Shown: positions 53,793 to 63,093, numbered from the stretch's first letter. The stretch is DNA of 64,000 nt from Spirochaetales bacterium (GCA_024233785.1 JACKPD010000013.1:7287-71286), one strand, 5' to 3'. The notes: a model not told the origin generated them from the letters alone. A program made the numbers and translations.

Positions 53793-54815
53793 ATGGCAGA
53801 TAAAATAAGAGTCGGAATAATCGGAGCGGGAAGGATTGGAAAAGTTCATGCTGAAAGCATTGCGTATCACATCCCTGAAGCGGAAGTTGTTACAGTTTCT
53901 GATCCGTTTGTAAACGCGGATATCGAGAAATTCATGAAGAATCTCGGTGTTAAAAAAGTGACAAAAGACTATAAAGAGATAATAAATGACAAGGATATTG
54001 ATGTTGTCCTTATCTGCTCGCCTACAAACACGCATTCCCAGTACAGCATTGAAGCGGCCAACGCAGGAAAGCACATCTTCTGTGAAAAACCGATAGATAT
54101 GGATATTGATAAAATAAAGGAAACAATAAAAGCCGTAGAAAAAGCCGGGGTAAAATTCCAGGTCGGTTTTAACAGAAGGTTTGACCATAATTTCCTGAAA
54201 GTAAAAGGCCTTGTGAAGGAAGGCAAAGTCGGTGATATCCATGTTGTAAGAATTACATCAAGGGACCCGGCAGCGCCTCCGGCCGAGTATGTTAAAGGCT
54301 CCGGCGGTATGTTTATGGATATGACCATTCATGATTTTGATATGGCAAGATATCTTTCCGGCAGTGAAGTAGAGGAAGTTTTCGCATACGGTACTGTTCT
54401 GGTCGATCCCGCGATTGGCGCGGCAGGCGATATTGATACAGCTGTTGTAACCCTTAAATTCGCAAACGGGGCGCTGGGAATAATTGAAAACTCAAGGCAG
54501 GCCGTATACGGCTATGACCAGCGGGTTGAGGTTTTCGGAAACAAGGGAGCTGTAGAGGTGTCCAATGATAGACAGTCCTCCGCTGTTTTAAGCACAAAGG
54601 AAGGGGTAGCAAGTGAAAAGCCGCTTTATTTCTTTCTCGAAAGATATATGGAATCATTTACTGAGGAAAAGAAGCAGTTTTTTGCGGCGATAAAAAACAA
54701 TACTGCCCCTCCTGTAGGAGCGTTAGACGGTCTTAAACCCGTGCTGATAGCCAAAGCGGCGCTTAAATCTGTCAAGGAAGGAAGGCCTGTCAAAATATCA
54801 GAAATAGACAAATAA
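53793..54815 (+). CDS. iolG: myo-Inositol 2-dehydrogenase (Gfo/Idh/MocA family)
   Basis: This 340-aa NAD-dependent enzyme oxidises myo-inositol to scyllo-inosose, the first step. It has the Rossmann site RVGIIGAGRIGKVHAESI, EKPID with the catalytic lysine (C-E-K-P) and MDMTIHDFDMARY with the catalytic Asp-x-x-His type residues. AAAGGAG precedes the ATG. The order iolB-D-E-G with one direction supports this call over other Gfo/Idh/MocA functions. A second family member is at the right end of the window. Confidence 0.9.
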   Translation: MADKIRVGIIGAGRIGKVHAESIAYHIPEAEVVTVSDPFVNADIEKFMKNLGVKKVTKDYKEIINDKDIDVVLICSPTNTHSQYSIEAANAGKHIFCEKPIDMDIDKIKETIKAVEKAGVKFQVGFNRRFDHNFLKVKGLVKEGKVGDIHVVRITSRDPAAPPAEYVKGSGGMFMDMTIHDFDMARYLSGSEVEEVFAYGTVLVDPAIGAAGDIDTAVVTLKFANGALGIIENSRQAVYGYDQRVEVFGNKGAVEVSNDRQSSAVLSTKEGVASEKPLYFFLERYMESFTEEKKQFFAAIKNNTAPPVGALDGLKPVLIAKAALKSVKEGRPVKISEIDK

Positions 54816-54834
54816 AAATACAGGGAGAAGAATA

Positions 54835-56214
54835 ATGGAAGCGAAAGAAATGGTAGCTGCTCTGATAAAAAGAGCAAGAGCAGCGCAGAAAATAGCGGAC
54901 GGATACAGCCAGGAGAAGGTTGACGAACTTGTAAAGGCGATATCCTGGGCTATAGTAAAGAAGGAAAACTCGGAAAAAATAGCGCGCCTTGCGGTGGATG
55001 AATCGCAGCTGGGACACTATGAAGGAAAATACGGAAAGCTGCAGAAAAAAATCCGGGGTGTTGTGCGTGATGTGGCCGGGGTAAAATCTGTAGGGATTAT
55101 TGAACGGGATGAGAAAAAAGGGCTCCTTAAAATTGCGAAGCCTGTAGGCGTGATAGGGGCGCTTGTCCCATGCACAAACCCTGAGGCGACCCCGGTAATC
55201 AAGGCAATAAACTCAGTCAAGGGAAGGAACGCGATAATCTTCGCGCCGCATCCGAGAACAAAGAAAACCAATACGCTTATTATGAACATTATGAGGGACG
55301 CGCTTAAAAGACACGGAGCGCCGGAAGACCTTATAATCGGGATTGAAGAGCCTTCGATGGACGCAAGCGGAGAGCTGATGGCCCAGTGCGACCTTGTTGT
55401 CGCAACAGGCGGTGCGGGGATGGTAAAAGCTGCATATTCTTCCGGTACTCCCGCATACGGGGTCGGGGCCGGAAACGTTGTAGTCGTGGTTGATGAGACA
55501 GCGGACTTTAAAGACAGCGCAAAGAAGATAATGCTGAGCAAGACATTTGATCTTGCTACCAGCTGCAGCGCTGACAATAACATCGTTCTTGTCGATTCGG
55601 TTTACTCAAAAATGCTTGATGAGCTTAAGGCAGTTGGCGGCTACATGTGCTCTGCCGACGAGAAGGCGAAGCTTCAGAAGGCAGTCTTTCCTGATAATCA
55701 TCTCGGGAGGGACCATGTCGCTCAGACTGCGCAGAAGATAGCTTCCCTTGCCGGGTTTAAAATTCCTGAAAGTGTAACCTTCCTGCTTGTTGAGGAGGAA
55801 GGCGTCGGGCCTGCCCATCCGTTCAGCGGAGAGAAGATGAGCGTAATCGCGGCTGTCCACAAAGTGAAGGATTTTAAAGATGCGATTGACAAGGTAAACG
55901 AGATAACATCCTATCAGGGAGCCGGGCACTCCTGCGGACTTTACTCAACTGATATGAAGAGGATAGAAGAATACGGGCTTAAAACAAAGACAAGCCGCGT
56001 AATGATAAGGCAGCCTCAGGTGTTCGGAAACAGCGGAAACTGGGACAACGGTCTTCCCTTTACCCTTACCCTCGGGTGCGGGACATGGGGAGGCAACATC
56101 TCAAGTGAAAACATTACCTGGAAGCATTTTATCAACATTACATGGCTTTCGATGCCGATCCCTGAGGTAATTCCCAAAGATGAGGACCTTTTCGGCGATA
56201 TAATGAAGGAATAG
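54835..56214 (+). CDS. CoA-acylating-type aldehyde dehydrogenase in the iol operon
   Basis: This 459-aa aldehyde dehydrogenase resembles the acylating, CoA-dependent branch (EutE, PduP, sulfoacetaldehyde dehydrogenase): GALVPCTNPEATPVIKAINSVKGRNAIIF and APHPRTKKT, then DLATSCSADNNIV with nucleophile C244. Its length is typical of that branch, shorter than the IolA/MmsA type. In the iol context it may act on malonate semialdehyde or a related C2-C3 aldehyde in place of IolA, but the substrate is inferred only from the operon. GGGAGAAG precedes the ATG, 19 bases after iolG. A strong terminator follows. Confidence 0.78.
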   Translation: MEAKEMVAALIKRARAAQKIADGYSQEKVDELVKAISWAIVKKENSEKIARLAVDESQLGHYEGKYGKLQKKIRGVVRDVAGVKSVGIIERDEKKGLLKIAKPVGVIGALVPCTNPEATPVIKAINSVKGRNAIIFAPHPRTKKTNTLIMNIMRDALKRHGAPEDLIIGIEEPSMDASGELMAQCDLVVATGGAGMVKAAYSSGTPAYGVGAGNVVVVVDETADFKDSAKKIMLSKTFDLATSCSADNNIVLVDSVYSKMLDELKAVGGYMCSADEKAKLQKAVFPDNHLGRDHVAQTAQKIASLAGFKIPESVTFLLVEEEGVGPAHPFSGEKMSVIAAVHKVKDFKDAIDKVNEITSYQGAGHSCGLYSTDMKRIEEYGLKTKTSRVMIRQPQVFGNSGNWDNGLPFTLTLGCGTWGGNISSENITWKHFINITWLSMPIPEVIPKDEDLFGDIMKE

Positions 56215-56241
56215 TCTTTTCCAAAAAAATAATAAGATATC

Positions 56242-56274
56242 AAAGCTGCCTCTTTCCCGGGGGCAGCTTTTTTT
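56242..56274 (+). terminator. Rho-independent terminator of the iol operon
   Basis: AAAGCTGCC and GGCAGCTTT pair around a C/T-rich loop, followed by TTTT (seven T in a row counting the stem end). It closes the lacI-iol transcript. Confidence 0.88.
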
Positions 56275-56329
56275 GATACTATCCGGAAATATATAATTGC
56301 GTTTTTATTTTTATCTGTCAGGAGAAACA

Positions 56330-56773
56330 ATGAAATACTTATTAATTCTTGCGGCGTTTATTGCCGGTACTTCAATGCCGCTCCAGAGCGCGGTCAATTC
56401 CAGATTAAGCCAGTATCTTCACGGGCCGCTTTATTCCGCCTTTATCTCTTTTGCCGGAGGCCTTATCCTGCTGGCTTTTCTGATAATTGCATCAGGGTCC
56501 GGTCTTCCCCCTTTAAGCAGTTTCTCCGGCATAAAGTGGTATTATTATACCGGGGGAATATACGGTGTAATGGTTATTACATCCATAATTTTCGCGGCGC
56601 CTGTTATTGGAATCGGAAGCACTCTGGTTATGATTGTAACTGGCCAGCTTTTAATGTCTGTTGTTTTTGACTATTTCGGGTTTTTCGGTATGCCGGTCAT
56701 AGCATTGAGCCCTGCAAGGATTGCAGGAGTGGTACTTATTATCGCGGGAGTTGCTCTTGTTCAGACAAGGTGA
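56330..56773 (+). CDS. DUF606/YdcZ-type DMT membrane protein
   Basis: This 147-aa protein has about five hydrophobic helices and matches DUF606 (EamA-like, half-size DMT): LILAAFIAGTSMPLQSAVNSRLSQYLHGPLYSAFISFAGG and GIGSTLVMIVTGQLLMSVVFDYFG. Half-size DMT proteins work as dimers, exporting small molecules. CAGGAG precedes the ATG. The 3' end overlaps the probable TTG start of the thioredoxin/DsbD-like gene by 17 bases. Confidence 0.82.
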   Translation: MKYLLILAAFIAGTSMPLQSAVNSRLSQYLHGPLYSAFISFAGGLILLAFLIIASGSGLPPLSSFSGIKWYYYTGGIYGVMVITSIIFAAPVIGIGSTLVMIVTGQLLMSVVFDYFGFFGMPVIALSPARIAGVVLIIAGVALVQTR

Positions 56774-57938
56774 TTCCGTAAAGAAAGGATTCAAATTCGC
56801 GCTTCTTTTACCCCTGCTGTTTTTGAGCGGCTTTTCCCTGCCTGTTTCACTTTACGCAGACGGGGGAGTTGTTATCGATTATTACGGTGAAACCGGGTGC
56901 AGCCACTGCGATACCTTTATTGAAAAAACAGTCCCTCAGCTTGAAAAAGATTATGGACTTTCTATCAGCGTGAATTCTTTTGATATCCTTGACCCTGATA
57001 TATATGAGGAATGCGAAAGAATTCTATCAGAGAAGGGGTATGATTTTATTTATTTCCCGGTTGTCATAATAGGAAACAATGTGTATCAGGGGGAAACAGA
57101 GATAAAAACATATCTCGGCATGGAGCTTGACTACTTCAGGATGAACTCTGAATATCAGCCCCGGAAACCTGTGCCTTCCGGCGGGGGAGATATTAAAAAC
57201 AGCCCCCTTTCTTCTGCAGGTATATTAAAATCGGCATCCGTGGTTTTTACAGCAGGACTTGCTGACGGAATAAACCCCTGCGCCTTTACAGTTTTGCTTT
57301 TCTTCTTTTCATACCTTACTTTAAGAAAAAAGCTTTATTCCGACTTTCTCAAGGCGGGTGCTGTTTTTATATTTGCGGTTTTTTTAACCTATATAATGAT
57401 CGGGTTCGGGTTTTATACCTTCCTCTCCAAAGTTGTGGATTTAAGCGGCGCCAGGATTGCGGTTAAAATTACAGTAACTATGATTACGGTTTTTTTCGCT
57501 GCGGCAAGTTTTTCCGATTATTTTAAAACTAAAAAAGGGAGCAGCTGCGGCAGCTCTTCTGTTTTCCTTAAACTGCCGGCTTCAATTAGTACCAGGATTC
57601 ATGAAGCGGTGAGGGCAGGGGTTAAAAGCACCTCTTCACTCGCGGCAGTATTTGCAGCCGGTATAATTGTTTCGGTTCTGGAGCTGGCCTGTACAGGACA
57701 GGTATACCTTCCCTCAATTATTTATATGCTTCAGAAGGGTGATTCGGGCTCCGGGTTACTGCTGCTGCTTGTTTACAATACGGGATTTGTCCTGCCTATT
57801 ATATCTGTCTATGCGCTTCTTGCCTCAGGATACAGAACAGAGAAAATAAGTTCCTTTTTTCAGATGAACATCCATATGTCCAAGGCTTTTCTTGCGGCTG
57901 TCTTTCTTCTTTTGGCCGCGGCAGTATGGTTTATATGA
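56757..57938 (+). CDS. Thioredoxin-like plus DsbD/CcdA-type membrane protein
   Basis: This protein of about 393 aa has a signal peptide, then a small thioredoxin/glutaredoxin-like domain with CSHC (C48, C51) in YYGETGCSHCDTF, a linker, and six to eight membrane helices of the DsbD/CcdA type. These carry C175 in DGINPCAFTVLLFFFSYLTL and C312 in VLELACTGQVYLPSIIYML, the expected pair for electron transfer across the membrane. It probably moves reducing power from cytoplasmic thioredoxin to the periplasm. The domain order is the reverse of E. coli DsbD. The TTG at 56757 is chosen for GGGAG six bases upstream. Confidence 0.8.
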   Translation: MFRQGDSVKKGFKFALLLPLLFLSGFSLPVSLYADGGVVIDYYGETGCSHCDTFIEKTVPQLEKDYGLSISVNSFDILDPDIYEECERILSEKGYDFIYFPVVIIGNNVYQGETEIKTYLGMELDYFRMNSEYQPRKPVPSGGGDIKNSPLSSAGILKSASVVFTAGLADGINPCAFTVLLFFFSYLTLRKKLYSDFLKAGAVFIFAVFLTYIMIGFGFYTFLSKVVDLSGARIAVKITVTMITVFFAAASFSDYFKTKKGSSCGSSSVFLKLPASISTRIHEAVRAGVKSTSSLAAVFAAGIIVSVLELACTGQVYLPSIIYMLQKGDSGSGLLLLLVYNTGFVLPIISVYALLASGYRTEKISSFFQMNIHMSKAFLAAVFLLLAAAVWFI

Positions 57939-58056
57939 TGTTTTCCGTAAGTAAATATCCTTTTTATGCTGAAAGATTCGGAAAATACCGAAATAATGCA
58001 TAAAATGCACTGTAATATTGCTAAAAAACTAAGAAATCATGGAAAAATAAAAATAT

Positions 58057-58165
58057 CAGGGTAAATACCCTGTAATCACTGAAAAAATGCAGTGAAATAA
58101 CATATTTTTACTATATATGGCTTGCATTTATTGCAATTGACAGATTTTTTTATTACAACTATAAG
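58057..58165 (+). promoter_or_regulatory. livK promoter with upstream palindromes
   Basis: TTGACA (58137-58142), exactly 17 bases and TATAAG (58160-58165) give a near-consensus promoter with a leader of about 33 bases. Upstream lie two inverted repeats, CAGGGTAAATACCCTG (58057-58072) and TCACTG-N8-CAGTGA (58076-58095), which could be regulator sites. The rest of the 266-base gap is AT-rich with no gene. Confidence 0.7.
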
Positions 58166-58204
58166 TATTAAATCCAAATATATTTTGGTAAAAAGGAGAA
58201 TTCT

Positions 58205-59314
58205 ATGAAAAAACTATTATTGATAGCTATGGCTGTACTTTTAGTACTTGCAGGATGCAGCAAGGAAAGTAAAACCATAAAACTTGGTGTTGCCGGCGCC
58301 CACTCAGGAGACCTTGCTTCCTATGGTATTCCGTCAGTACATGCCGCAGAGCTTGTTGTTGAAATGTACAATGCCAACGGCGGAGCAGCAGGCAAGAAAA
58401 TTGAACTTGTTGTAGAAGATGACCAGTGTAAACCTGAAATTGCTACAAACACAGCATCAAAGCTCGTTGGAGCTGAAGTAGTTGCTGTTATGGGGCATAT
58501 CTGCAGCGGAGCTACAAAAGCCGCTCTTGGTATCTATAAGGATTCCAAAATACCAACAATTTCCCCTTCAGCAACAAACCCCCCTCTTACACAGAGCGGC
58601 GATTATCCCAACTTTTTCAGGACAATCGCTCCGGATGATGCGCAGGCAAACCTTGCGGTTGATTTTATTATTAAATCACTTAACCTTAAAAAGGTCGCAA
58701 TTCTTCATGATAAAGGCGATTACGGTAAAGGTTTCGCTGAACTCTGCAAAGCAGCTGCTGAAGCAAACGGTGTAGAGGTTGTCCTTTTTGAAGGTGTTAA
58801 CCCGGGAGCTCCTGACTATTCCGCAGTTGTAAACAAGATCGGCAACTCCGGCGCGGCTGGCGTTGTATGGGGAGGATACCATCCTGAAGCCTCAAAGCTT
58901 GTTCAGCAGATGAAAGACAAGGGAATGAATATTCCATTTGTTTCTGATGACGGTGTTAAGGATGATACATTTATTGAAGTAGCAGGAAAATATGCTGAAG
59001 GCGTTTACGCGACAGGCCCGATCGATACATCATCAAATCCGATGGCTATTAAAGCTATCGCGGACCACAAGGCAAAATACGGCGACGAGCCGGGAGCTTT
59101 CTTCCTCAACGCATATGCTGCGACTGTAGCTGTTCTCAATGCAATCGAGAAGAGCGGGAAAACTGACTATGACTCTATCACCAATGCTCTCAGAAGCGAA
59201 TATGTTGAAACACCGCTCGGCAAGATCAGTTTTGACAGCAGGGGCGATGCTATCGGTATCGGATTTTCAGTTTACCAGGTTCAGAACGGCAAATATGTTG
59301 TTGTAAACCAGTAA
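58205..59314 (+). CDS. livK: Branched-chain amino-acid-type ABC transporter substrate-binding lipoprotein
   Basis: This 369-aa lipoprotein has a signal peptide ending LVLAGCS (lipobox cysteine C18), followed by a type I periplasmic-binding fold: IKLGVAGAHSGDLASYGIPSVHAAELVVEMYNANGG, KIPTISPSATNPPLT, KKVAILHDKGDYGKGFAE and VVWGGYHPEASKLVQQMK. It captures amino acids or a similar ligand for the LivHMGF permease. AAAAGGAG precedes the ATG. A terminator-like hairpin after it would make it more abundant than the permease genes. Confidence 0.92.
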   Translation: MKKLLLIAMAVLLVLAGCSKESKTIKLGVAGAHSGDLASYGIPSVHAAELVVEMYNANGGAAGKKIELVVEDDQCKPEIATNTASKLVGAEVVAVMGHICSGATKAALGIYKDSKIPTISPSATNPPLTQSGDYPNFFRTIAPDDAQANLAVDFIIKSLNLKKVAILHDKGDYGKGFAELCKAAAEANGVEVVLFEGVNPGAPDYSAVVNKIGNSGAAGVVWGGYHPEASKLVQQMKDKGMNIPFVSDDGVKDDTFIEVAGKYAEGVYATGPIDTSSNPMAIKAIADHKAKYGDEPGAFFLNAYAATVAVLNAIEKSGKTDYDSITNALRSEYVETPLGKISFDSRGDAIGIGFSVYQVQNGKYVVVNQ

Positions 59315-59333
59315 AATAAATAAACTTTTATAA

Positions 59334-59389
59334 GGCCAGACAACCGGGACAGTCGAAAAAACTGAAAAACCGGTTTGTCTGGTCTTTTT
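59334..59389 (+). terminator. Attenuating terminator between livK and livH
   Basis: GGCCAGACAACCGG and CCGGTTTGTCTGGTC pair (one bulge) around a 22-base loop, followed by TTTTT. It sits inside the operon and should let only part of the transcripts continue into livHMGF. Confidence 0.8.
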
Positions 59390-59407
59390 GTGAAGCAGGA
59401 ATCTTTA

Positions 59408-60310
59408 ATGGATTATTTTTTAAAACTGCTGTTGAGCGGAACAGCGAAGGGCAGTATTTATGCTTTGATCGCACTGGGTTATACCATGGTTTACGGTATA
59501 ATCAAGCTTATTAATTTCGCCCACGGCGAAATATACATGATAGGGGCATTTGTAGCCCTGCTGGTCGGTGGAACGCTGCAGTCAGCAGGGGTAAACCCGG
59601 CTGTTATCCTTGTTGTATCAACACTTGCCGCGGTATTTTTCGCTGCCGCGTATGGTTTGACAATGGAAAAAATCGCCTATAAGCCGTTAAGAACAGCACC
59701 GCGGCTTTCAGTTCTTATAAGCGCCATCGGAATGTCGATGTTCCTGCAGAATCTGGTGCTGCTTTCCCAGACGGAAAAGTATCTCTCTTTTCCCTCTTTT
59801 CTTCCTGAATTTCTTTTCCTGAAGCCTATAAGAGGCTATATAAATTCCACTCAGTTTATAATACTGATCATTACTTCAATAGTAATGGTTCTTTTGACCC
59901 TTTTGATAAAATTCACCCTGATCGGAAAGGCAATGAGGGCAACCTCACAGGACAGGGAAATGGCACAGCTTGTAGGGATAAACATAAATAGTGTAATTAC
60001 AGTTACGTTTATAATCGGTTCTGCAACCGCTGCAATCGGAGGAATACTTATCTGCTCCTATATGGGACAGATAAATTACTATATAGGTTTTATAGCAGGT
60101 ATAAAGGCTTTTGTTGCTGCCGTGCTCGGAGGAATAGGAAGTATTCCAGGAGCAGTTCTGGGGAGTTTTGTTCTCGGATGGACTGAAAGCCTTGGGACAG
60201 GCTACATCTCAAGTGATTATGAAGACTCTTTCGCTTTTATAATTCTGATATTGATTCTTACAGTCAAACCATCAGGTATTCTGGGACGGAAAGAGAACCA
60301 AAAGGTGTGA
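59408..60310 (+). CDS. livH: Branched-chain amino-acid ABC transporter permease LivH
   Basis: This 300-aa inner-membrane permease has about eight helices and typical LivH motifs: GSIYALIALGYTMVYGIIKLINFAHGEIYMIGAF, RAPRLSVLISAIGMSMFLQN-like (RTAPRLSVLISAIGMSMFLQ), and the coupling region GKAMRATSQDREMAQLVGI, ending GGIGSIPGAVLGSFVLGWTE. The ATG at 59408 follows AGGA; the earlier in-frame start lies in the terminator stem. Three bases separate it from livM. Confidence 0.93.
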   Translation: MDYFLKLLLSGTAKGSIYALIALGYTMVYGIIKLINFAHGEIYMIGAFVALLVGGTLQSAGVNPAVILVVSTLAAVFFAAAYGLTMEKIAYKPLRTAPRLSVLISAIGMSMFLQNLVLLSQTEKYLSFPSFLPEFLFLKPIRGYINSTQFIILIITSIVMVLLTLLIKFTLIGKAMRATSQDREMAQLVGININSVITVTFIIGSATAAIGGILICSYMGQINYYIGFIAGIKAFVAAVLGGIGSIPGAVLGSFVLGWTESLGTGYISSDYEDSFAFIILILILTVKPSGILGRKENQKV

Positions 60311-60313
60311 CAC

Positions 60314-61597
60314 ATGGAAGATTTTAACTGGAAAGAATATTTAAAAGATTCTTTTATATCAATGCTGTGGTTTTCTCTTCTTCTTTTTCCCATGCTGGTA
60401 ATGAAAATAACTGTCAAAGGCGGTATGGCAGACGTAACATACAGGTGGGGGTATCTGGTTGTTATACCGGTTTCCGCCTTTATTCTTTCCGCGCTCTGGA
60501 AATATTTCAGGGAAAGACAGCAGGGCGGGGATAAGGCTGATAAGCGTGGAGAAATAGCAGCATTATTCCGCAGGACTTTTATTGAAAACAGGACTGTAAA
60601 GAAAGTCTCAATAATTTCAGCAATCCTGATTATGGCGTTCTATCCGGTCTTCTCGGGTATGTACAACACAAACGTCATGATTTCGGCCCTTATCTATATT
60701 ATGCTCGGCCTCGGCCTTAATATCGTACTTGGACTTGGAGGCATGCTCCACCTTGGGCACGCCGCCTTTTTCGCAGTCGGTGCATATACCTACGGCCTTT
60801 TTTTCAAGTACGCAGGACAATTTTTTGTTGATGCAGGAATCAGCACCGGATGGATGTTCTGGATTGCCCTTCCCGCCGGCGGAATAATGGCCGCTGTTTT
60901 CGGAGTGCTTTTAAGTCTTCCTGTTTTAAGGCTCCGCGGAGATTATCTTGCCATAGTAACACTTGCTTTCGGAGAGATAATGAGGATGGTTCTTCAGAAC
61001 TGGGGTAATGTAACAGGAGGCGCAACAGGGATAAGTCTTATTCCCCGTCCGTGGCTTTTCGGCATAAATGTCACTCCGAGACTTGCCGCTGTTTACATTT
61101 ATTATATTGTTTTTGCATTTGTCATTATCAGCATTATAACTGTCAGCAGACTTGAGAACTCAAGGATCGGCAGGGCCTGGGAAGCAATGAGGGAAGACGA
61201 GATAGCATGCCAGTCAATGGGAATTGATCTTGTCAGAAACAAACTTACCGCTTTTATTCTCGGATCTGTCTGGGCAGGTGTTGCGGGAGTTCTTTTCGCC
61301 TCCCAGACAACCTATATAAATCCCGACAGTTTCACAATCTGGGAATCAATACTGATATTATGTATTGTAGTTCTCGGCGGAACAGGTTCAATCTCCGGGG
61401 TTATCCTTGGCGCGCTTATAATCAAGCTGCTTCCTGAATACATGAGGGCATTCGCCCAGTACCGCCTGCTTGTCTTCGGGCTTGCGCTTGTTTTGATGAT
61501 GATATTCAGGCCCGGCGGCATAATCAAGAAGGTGAGGAAAATTTACCGTTTCCCTCTTGATGAAGAAAATGATGCGGCAGCAGAAGGACAGAACTGA
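60314..61597 (+). CDS. livM: Branched-chain amino-acid ABC transporter permease LivM
   Basis: This 427-aa permease has an N-terminal extension of about 110 residues with two to three helices (common in long LivM forms) and the LivM core: YIMLGLGLNIVLGLGGMLHLGHAAFFAVGAYTYGL, LPVLRLRGDYLAIVTLAFGEIMR, GRAWEAMREDEIACQSMGID, GGTGSISGVILGALIIKLLPEY. Its stop overlaps the livG ATG (TGATG). Confidence 0.93.
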   Translation: MEDFNWKEYLKDSFISMLWFSLLLFPMLVMKITVKGGMADVTYRWGYLVVIPVSAFILSALWKYFRERQQGGDKADKRGEIAALFRRTFIENRTVKKVSIISAILIMAFYPVFSGMYNTNVMISALIYIMLGLGLNIVLGLGGMLHLGHAAFFAVGAYTYGLFFKYAGQFFVDAGISTGWMFWIALPAGGIMAAVFGVLLSLPVLRLRGDYLAIVTLAFGEIMRMVLQNWGNVTGGATGISLIPRPWLFGINVTPRLAAVYIYYIVFAFVIISIITVSRLENSRIGRAWEAMREDEIACQSMGIDLVRNKLTAFILGSVWAGVAGVLFASQTTYINPDSFTIWESILILCIVVLGGTGSISGVILGALIIKLLPEYMRAFAQYRLLVFGLALVLMMIFRPGGIIKKVRKIYRFPLDEENDAAAEGQN

Positions 61598-62376
61598 TGG
61601 AAAAGATAATGGAAATAGATAACCTGTCCATGGTTTTCGGCGGCCTTAAGGCTATTGATAATGTAAACATGAGTATCAATTCCGGTGCCATAACAGCTCT
61701 TATAGGCCCCAACGGAGCGGGGAAAACGACACTTTTTAACTGCATAACCGGAGTTTATAAACCGACATCCGGCAGTGTAAGCATAAAGAAACCGGGACAG
61801 AAGGAAAGTGAAAAAATCAGCGGATTAAAACCGCATATTATAAACAGAAAAGGGCTTGCAAGGACTTTTCAGAATATCAGACTGTTCAGCAACATGTCTG
61901 TTCTGGAAAATGTTATGGTGGGCCGCCATCATAAGCTTAAAGCCAATATTATGGGCGCTCTTCTGCGCGACCGGAAAACCAGAGAGGAAGAAGAGAAAGT
62001 TGTAAACGACAGCTATGAAATACTTAAAAAAATCAACCTTCATAAATTCGTGAACGAGATGGCAAGGAACCTTCCATACGGCGCCCAGAGAAGACTTGAG
62101 ATTGCGCGTGCCCTTTCGACAGATCCTTTTCTTCTTCTTCTTGACGAACCGGCGGCAGGGATGAATCCGCTTGAAACAAGGGAACTGGAAGATACAATCA
62201 ACAGACTCCGCAGTGAAGAGAAAATAACGATCCTGCTGATTGAACATGATATGAGCCTTGTCATGAACATCTCTGAACATATTTATGTTGTTGATTATGG
62301 AAAAATGATAGCAGAAGGATCTCCTGACGAAGTCAAAAGAAATCCGGATGTAATTAAAGCCTATCTCGGAGAATGA
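61597..62376 (+). CDS. livG: Branched-chain amino-acid ABC transporter ATPase LivG
   Basis: This 259-aa ATPase has Walker A GPNGAGKTT, Q-loop area LARTFQNIRLFSNMSVLENVMVG, signature LPYGAQRRLEIARAL, Walker B LLLLDEPAAGMNP and H-loop LLIEHDMSLVMNI. GLARTFQN and the AAGMNP sequence are LivG-specific. It powers uptake with LivF. Confidence 0.95.
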   Translation: MEKIMEIDNLSMVFGGLKAIDNVNMSINSGAITALIGPNGAGKTTLFNCITGVYKPTSGSVSIKKPGQKESEKISGLKPHIINRKGLARTFQNIRLFSNMSVLENVMVGRHHKLKANIMGALLRDRKTREEEEKVVNDSYEILKKINLHKFVNEMARNLPYGAQRRLEIARALSTDPFLLLLDEPAAGMNPLETRELEDTINRLRSEEKITILLIEHDMSLVMNISEHIYVVDYGKMIAEGSPDEVKRNPDVIKAYLGE

Positions 62377-62379
62377 TTG

Positions 62380-63093
62380 ATGAGTATGTTAAAACTTGAA
62401 AATGTGGAAACATTTTACGGTAATATCAAAGCGTTGAATTCCGTAAATATTGCGATAGATGAAGGGGAAATAATTACACTTATAGGCGCCAACGGCGCAG
62501 GTAAATCGACAACCCTCATGTCTGTGTGCGGCATAGTCCACCCCAAAAGGGGCCACGTCTATTTCCAGGACCAGGATATAACCCATTATGAGCCGGAGAA
62601 AATAGTATCCCTTGGTATTTCACAGGTACCGGAGGGCAGGCGTATTTTCCCTCAGCTGACTGTTCTTGAAAATCTTGATATGGGCGCTTTTTTAAGAAAA
62701 GACAAAAAAAACATTAAAAATGATTTTGATGAAATATTCACCCTTTTCCCCAGGCTGGCGGAAAGAAGAACACAGCAGGGAGGCACCCTTTCGGGCGGCG
62801 AGCAGCAGATGCTGGCAATATCAAGGGCGCTGGTTGCCAAGCCGAAACTCCTTCTCCTTGATGAACCTTCTCTTGGTCTTGCTCCCATTATTGTTCACCA
62901 GATTTTTGAAATTATTGCCAGGATTAACCGTGACAACGGGACTACGATATTCCTTGTGGAACAGAATGCCAATATGGCGCTGAAAATCGCCCACAGGGGA
63001 TATGTTCTTCAGAACGGCGTAATAAAAATACATGATACGGCAAAAAACCTTCTGGCAAACGAGGAAGTGCGGAAAGCATATCTTGGCGTGTGA
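62380..63093 (+). CDS. livF: Branched-chain amino-acid ABC transporter ATPase LivF
   Basis: This 237-aa ATPase has Walker A GANGAGKST, Q-loop/after SQVPEGRRIFPQLTVLENL (LivF-specific), signature LSGGEQQMLAISRAL, Walker B LLLLDEPSLGLAP and H-loop FLVEQNANMAL. The ATG at 62380 lies three bases after the livG stop; an ATGs pair (62380, 62386) gives two near-equal starts. Last gene of the liv operon. Confidence 0.95.
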   Translation: MSMLKLENVETFYGNIKALNSVNIAIDEGEIITLIGANGAGKSTTLMSVCGIVHPKRGHVYFQDQDITHYEPEKIVSLGISQVPEGRRIFPQLTVLENLDMGAFLRKDKKNIKNDFDEIFTLFPRLAERRTQQGGTLSGGEQQMLAISRALVAKPKLLLLDEPSLGLAPIIVHQIFEIIARINRDNGTTIFLVEQNANMALKIAHRGYVLQNGVIKIHDTAKNLLANEEVRKAYLGV

